From an uncultured Campylobacter sp. (GTDB lineage Bacteria > Actinomycetota > Actinomycetes > Mycobacteriales > Mycobacteriaceae): a stretch of 47,936 nucleotides of DNA. The stretch lies in assembly GCA_943913625.1 (NCBI GenBank), contig CALTYW010000002.1, positions 1 through 47,936 on the forward strand. The letters are read 5' to 3'. Under the pieces are notes generated by a model that worked only from the letters and a program-made list of their open reading frames with translations, had not been told where the DNA came from and did not search any database. The position numbers and the translations under genes are program-made. Of the stretch, positions 46,159 through 47,936 are shown piece by piece; position 1 is the stretch's first letter; each line of letters starts with the position of its first letter.

Positions 46159-47169
46159 ATGCCTATCTACCACCAGGGCCGCAAGGTCAAAGAGGTACAC
46201 CACCAGGGCCGAAAGGTAAAAGAGCTGTGGTACATGGGACGCAAAATCTACACGTCGTTCACACCCCGCGTGTTCACGGTGAGGCTCGACCCGGGCGGGT
46301 TGTTATCGTCTCCTTCGTGGAACACTGGCTCCGTCACCGGGGACAACACACTCGTCCAATCCATCAGCGGTGGCGGGTTGTATCTCGCGGCGAACGCGAC
46401 CTACACCCGCACCGACGGCAAAACCAGCGGACTATCCGCAAACGGTGCTGCTGTGCGCGCAAGCGAGCTGATCCCTAAGGGCGCGCAGCTTACCGGCACG
46501 GCGGGAACCTACACGTTTACGGAGTTGGCCCCGATTGTGGAGGTCATGCCCCCCACACCGGGCGACTTCGACGCGAGGGACTGGCTGCGCGCCACGGTGC
46601 AGAAGTACGGGCTGGACTACACAACGGTCACGGAACTCCCGTTCGATATTGACAGTCGCAACGCCACAACCATGCGCGAAATGTTCAACGGCTGCTCGTC
46701 GCTCACGACGGTGCCGCAGATGGACACCAGCAAGGTCACGGACATGTCCTGGATGTTTACTAGGTGCTCGTCGCTCACGACGGTGCCGCAGATGGACACG
46801 TCGCGGGTGGCAAACATGGACTCCATGTTCTACGACTGCTCGTCGCTCACGACGGTGCCGCAGATGGACACCAGCAAGGTCACGGACATGTCCTGGATGT
46901 TTACTAGGTGCTCGTCGCTCACGACGGTGCCGCAGATGGACACCAGCAACGTAACGAACATGAACCGCATGTTCAACAGCTGTTCGTCGCTCACCACAGT
47001 GCCGCAGATGAACACCAGCAACGTAACCACTTTCGACTACATGTTCACCAACTGCCGCTCGCTCACCGACGGCAACGTGGCCCTGACGGTGAAACGCAAG
47101 GGCGCATCTACCTACAGCATGATTACCAACTCCGGCCTGACCCGCGAACCGTTCCTCACCATCAAATAG
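46159..47169 (+). CDS. BspA-type (DUF285) repeat protein at the tail tip
   Basis: 336 residues. N-terminus carries three short repeats (YHQGRKVKEVHHQGRKVKEL, then WYMGRKIY), a fibre-binding motif type seen in actinophage tail proteins. Residues about 50-165 are a beta domain. Then come five to six 24-residue units MF-x-x-CSSLTTVPQMDTS-x-V-x-x-M, the BspA-like leucine-rich pattern usual in surface adhesins and rare in virions. DNA of the units is nearly identical (108-nt exact repeat). Probably an adhesin-like tip bound to the fibre; host target unknown. Confidence 0.85.
   Translation: MPIYHQGRKVKEVHHQGRKVKELWYMGRKIYTSFTPRVFTVRLDPGGLLSSPSWNTGSVTGDNTLVQSISGGGLYLAANATYTRTDGKTSGLSANGAAVRASELIPKGAQLTGTAGTYTFTELAPIVEVMPPTPGDFDARDWLRATVQKYGLDYTTVTELPFDIDSRNATTMREMFNGCSSLTTVPQMDTSKVTDMSWMFTRCSSLTTVPQMDTSRVANMDSMFYDCSSLTTVPQMDTSKVTDMSWMFTRCSSLTTVPQMDTSNVTNMNRMFNSCSSLTTVPQMNTSNVTTFDYMFTNCRSLTDGNVALTVKRKGASTYSMITNSGLTREPFLTIK
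46692..46943 (+). repeat. Direct repeats in the BspA-type gene
   Basis: 46692-46799 and 46836-46943 are identical over 108 nt, offset by 144 nt, that is two 72-nt units. The third position is unchanged too, so the duplication is recent and copy number can change by recombination. Confidence 0.88.
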
Positions 47170-47178
47170 GAGACACCT

Positions 47179-47829
47179 GTGACACTGCAAGACACAATCC
47201 AAGCCCTCCCAGACGCAGAGTTTCGCGACCTGAAAGCGTGGATAGTCACCACCGAAACCGACCGCCGCGCAGCACAACCCGCCGTCGAAGAAGCACAATC
47301 GCAGCTGGTAGAGGAACTGTGGGAACAACAGCCCGAGCTGAAACCGCAGTTTGTGGGAACCGTCGACCCGGACACCCCCACACTCGACGCACTGCTGGCA
47401 CAGCTCCCGAAATGGGCGCAACCCACCAGCAAGGCCAGCGCGTACCCGCCCGCGTCACTCGTGCAGCATGAGGGCAAGGCGTGGCGCAACCGCCGCCGAG
47501 GCCTCAACGCCAACGAACCCGGCACCCCATTCTCCGGCTGGGAGGACGTGACCGACCACCTGCTGAAGCCGGTGCCGGTGCAGGACGGCAACGCCGAGGA
47601 CGCTGACACTACCGACGCACCGGGCCTTATCGCAGAACCGGAGCCGGAGCCGGAGCCGGAGGTCACCCCCGCCCCACAAGTACAAGAATGGTACGCAGGC
47701 GCGAAAATCGAGCAGGGTATCCCCTGGCTACACGACGGCCAGGTCTACATCGCCAAAACGACCCACACCGCCACAGCCGCCAACGCGCCCGGCAAGAGCA
47801 CCCGCCACTGGCAGCTACTACCCGCATAA
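47179..47829 (+). CDS. Tail protein with carbohydrate-binding-like modules
   Basis: 216 residues. N-terminal helix pair (FRDLKAWIVTTETDRRAAQP), then two short aromatic-rich modules: YPPASLVQHEGKAWRNRRRG and EWYAGAKIEQGIPWLHDGQV with YIAKTTHTA, like CBM5/12-type chitin/sugar-binding folds, joined by an EPEPEPEPE linker. Last gene of the operon and follows the BspA-type gene by 9 bp; probably binds host wall sugars. Confidence 0.75.
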   Translation: MTLQDTIQALPDAEFRDLKAWIVTTETDRRAAQPAVEEAQSQLVEELWEQQPELKPQFVGTVDPDTPTLDALLAQLPKWAQPTSKASAYPPASLVQHEGKAWRNRRRGLNANEPGTPFSGWEDVTDHLLKPVPVQDGNAEDADTTDAPGLIAEPEPEPEPEVTPAPQVQEWYAGAKIEQGIPWLHDGQVYIAKTTHTATAANAPGKSTRHWQLLPA

Positions 47830-47874
47830 CCCAAGCGCATGCTGCAGCCGTGCTGCATGAGGCAACACGCACTC

Positions 47875-47907
47875 ACCCCCGCTCGACACACCGTCAGCGG
47901 GGGTTTA
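47875..47907 (+). terminator. Terminator at the end of the structural operon
   Basis: ACCCCCGCT (47875-47883) pairs with AGCGGGGGT (47896-47904), loop of 12, then TTAAC. After the last gene; nothing else coding to the window end, where a TGCATGCAT motif (47926-47934) repeats the one near the att site (170-178). Confidence 0.75.
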
Positions 47908-47936
47908 ACGTGCCCCGTGTCCAAGTGCATGCATTC

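Noticed and set aside
1..47936. CRISPR array, insertion sequence or retroelement
   Set aside because: No regularly spaced identical repeats with spacers, no transposase, no reverse transcriptase; repeats found are intragenic or short regulatory motifs.

Overview
The window reads as most of an integrated temperate siphovirus (prophage) of a GC-rich actinobacterium, probably Corynebacterium or a near relative. Evidence for the host group: base composition clearly above 60% GC by eye, many GTG starts, a WhiB-type Fe-S regulator (a family confined to actinobacteria and their phages), actinophage-style early genes, and a tRNA-Gly fragment at the left edge next to a tyrosine integrase. No right-hand attachment site is visible, so the element probably continues a little past the last base or the window is cut at that point.

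Layout. 1-2200: attL in tRNA-Gly(CCC), integrase, leftward immunity repressor plus an overlapping second leftward ORF, and a control region with operator-like sites and a 10-bp phased GGAACC array. 2200-8570: early DNA functions (excisionase-like protein, YqaJ-type exonuclease and RecT annealase, an HTH protein, orphan C5-cytosine methyltransferase, two winged-helix replication proteins with a candidate origin inside the first). 8570-17411: a dense array of small, mostly ATGA-coupled genes including SSB, RusA-type resolvase, a second copy of the HTH family, dUTPase and a WhiB-like regulator. 17424-17958: a non-coding stretch with one canonical tRNA-Arg(CCT) and several adjacent multi-arm RNA folds, two of them with tRNA T-arms. 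17992-19548: two unknown genes and a control region with a good rightward promoter and one leftward micro-gene.

19549-37863 is the virion operon in normal siphovirus order: ParB-like protein, terminase small and large subunits, portal, MuF-like head protein, (a reversed lipoprotein gene), scaffold, capsid, four connector genes, tail tube, tail chaperones joined by a -1 frameshift at GGGAAAA, a 1745-residue tape measure carrying two wall-hydrolase-like domains and a tandem repeat, distal tail protein and a second baseplate protein. 37922-40525 is lysis: fused M23-GH25 endolysin and three membrane proteins. 40574-42020 is a reversed three-gene accessory cassette with its own promoter. 42181-47829 holds collagen-like fibres, a BspA-type repeat protein and a carbohydrate-binding-like protein, closed by a terminator.

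How it fits together: integrase, repressor and excisionase-like protein set lysogeny; exonuclease, RecT, SSB, RusA and the winged-helix proteins replicate and recombine DNA; the rightward late operon builds and releases particles. The two reversed units (lipoprotein; zinc-finger/HTH/GNAT-like cassette) look like genes expressed from the silent prophage. Copies of a GTTGYCYAR-type motif in several intergenic gaps could tie repressor binding to genome-wide silencing. The least explained parts are the structured-RNA stretch at 17.4-17.9 kb, the reversed cassette, the repeated intergenic motifs and the two-frame coding signal in the methyltransferase.
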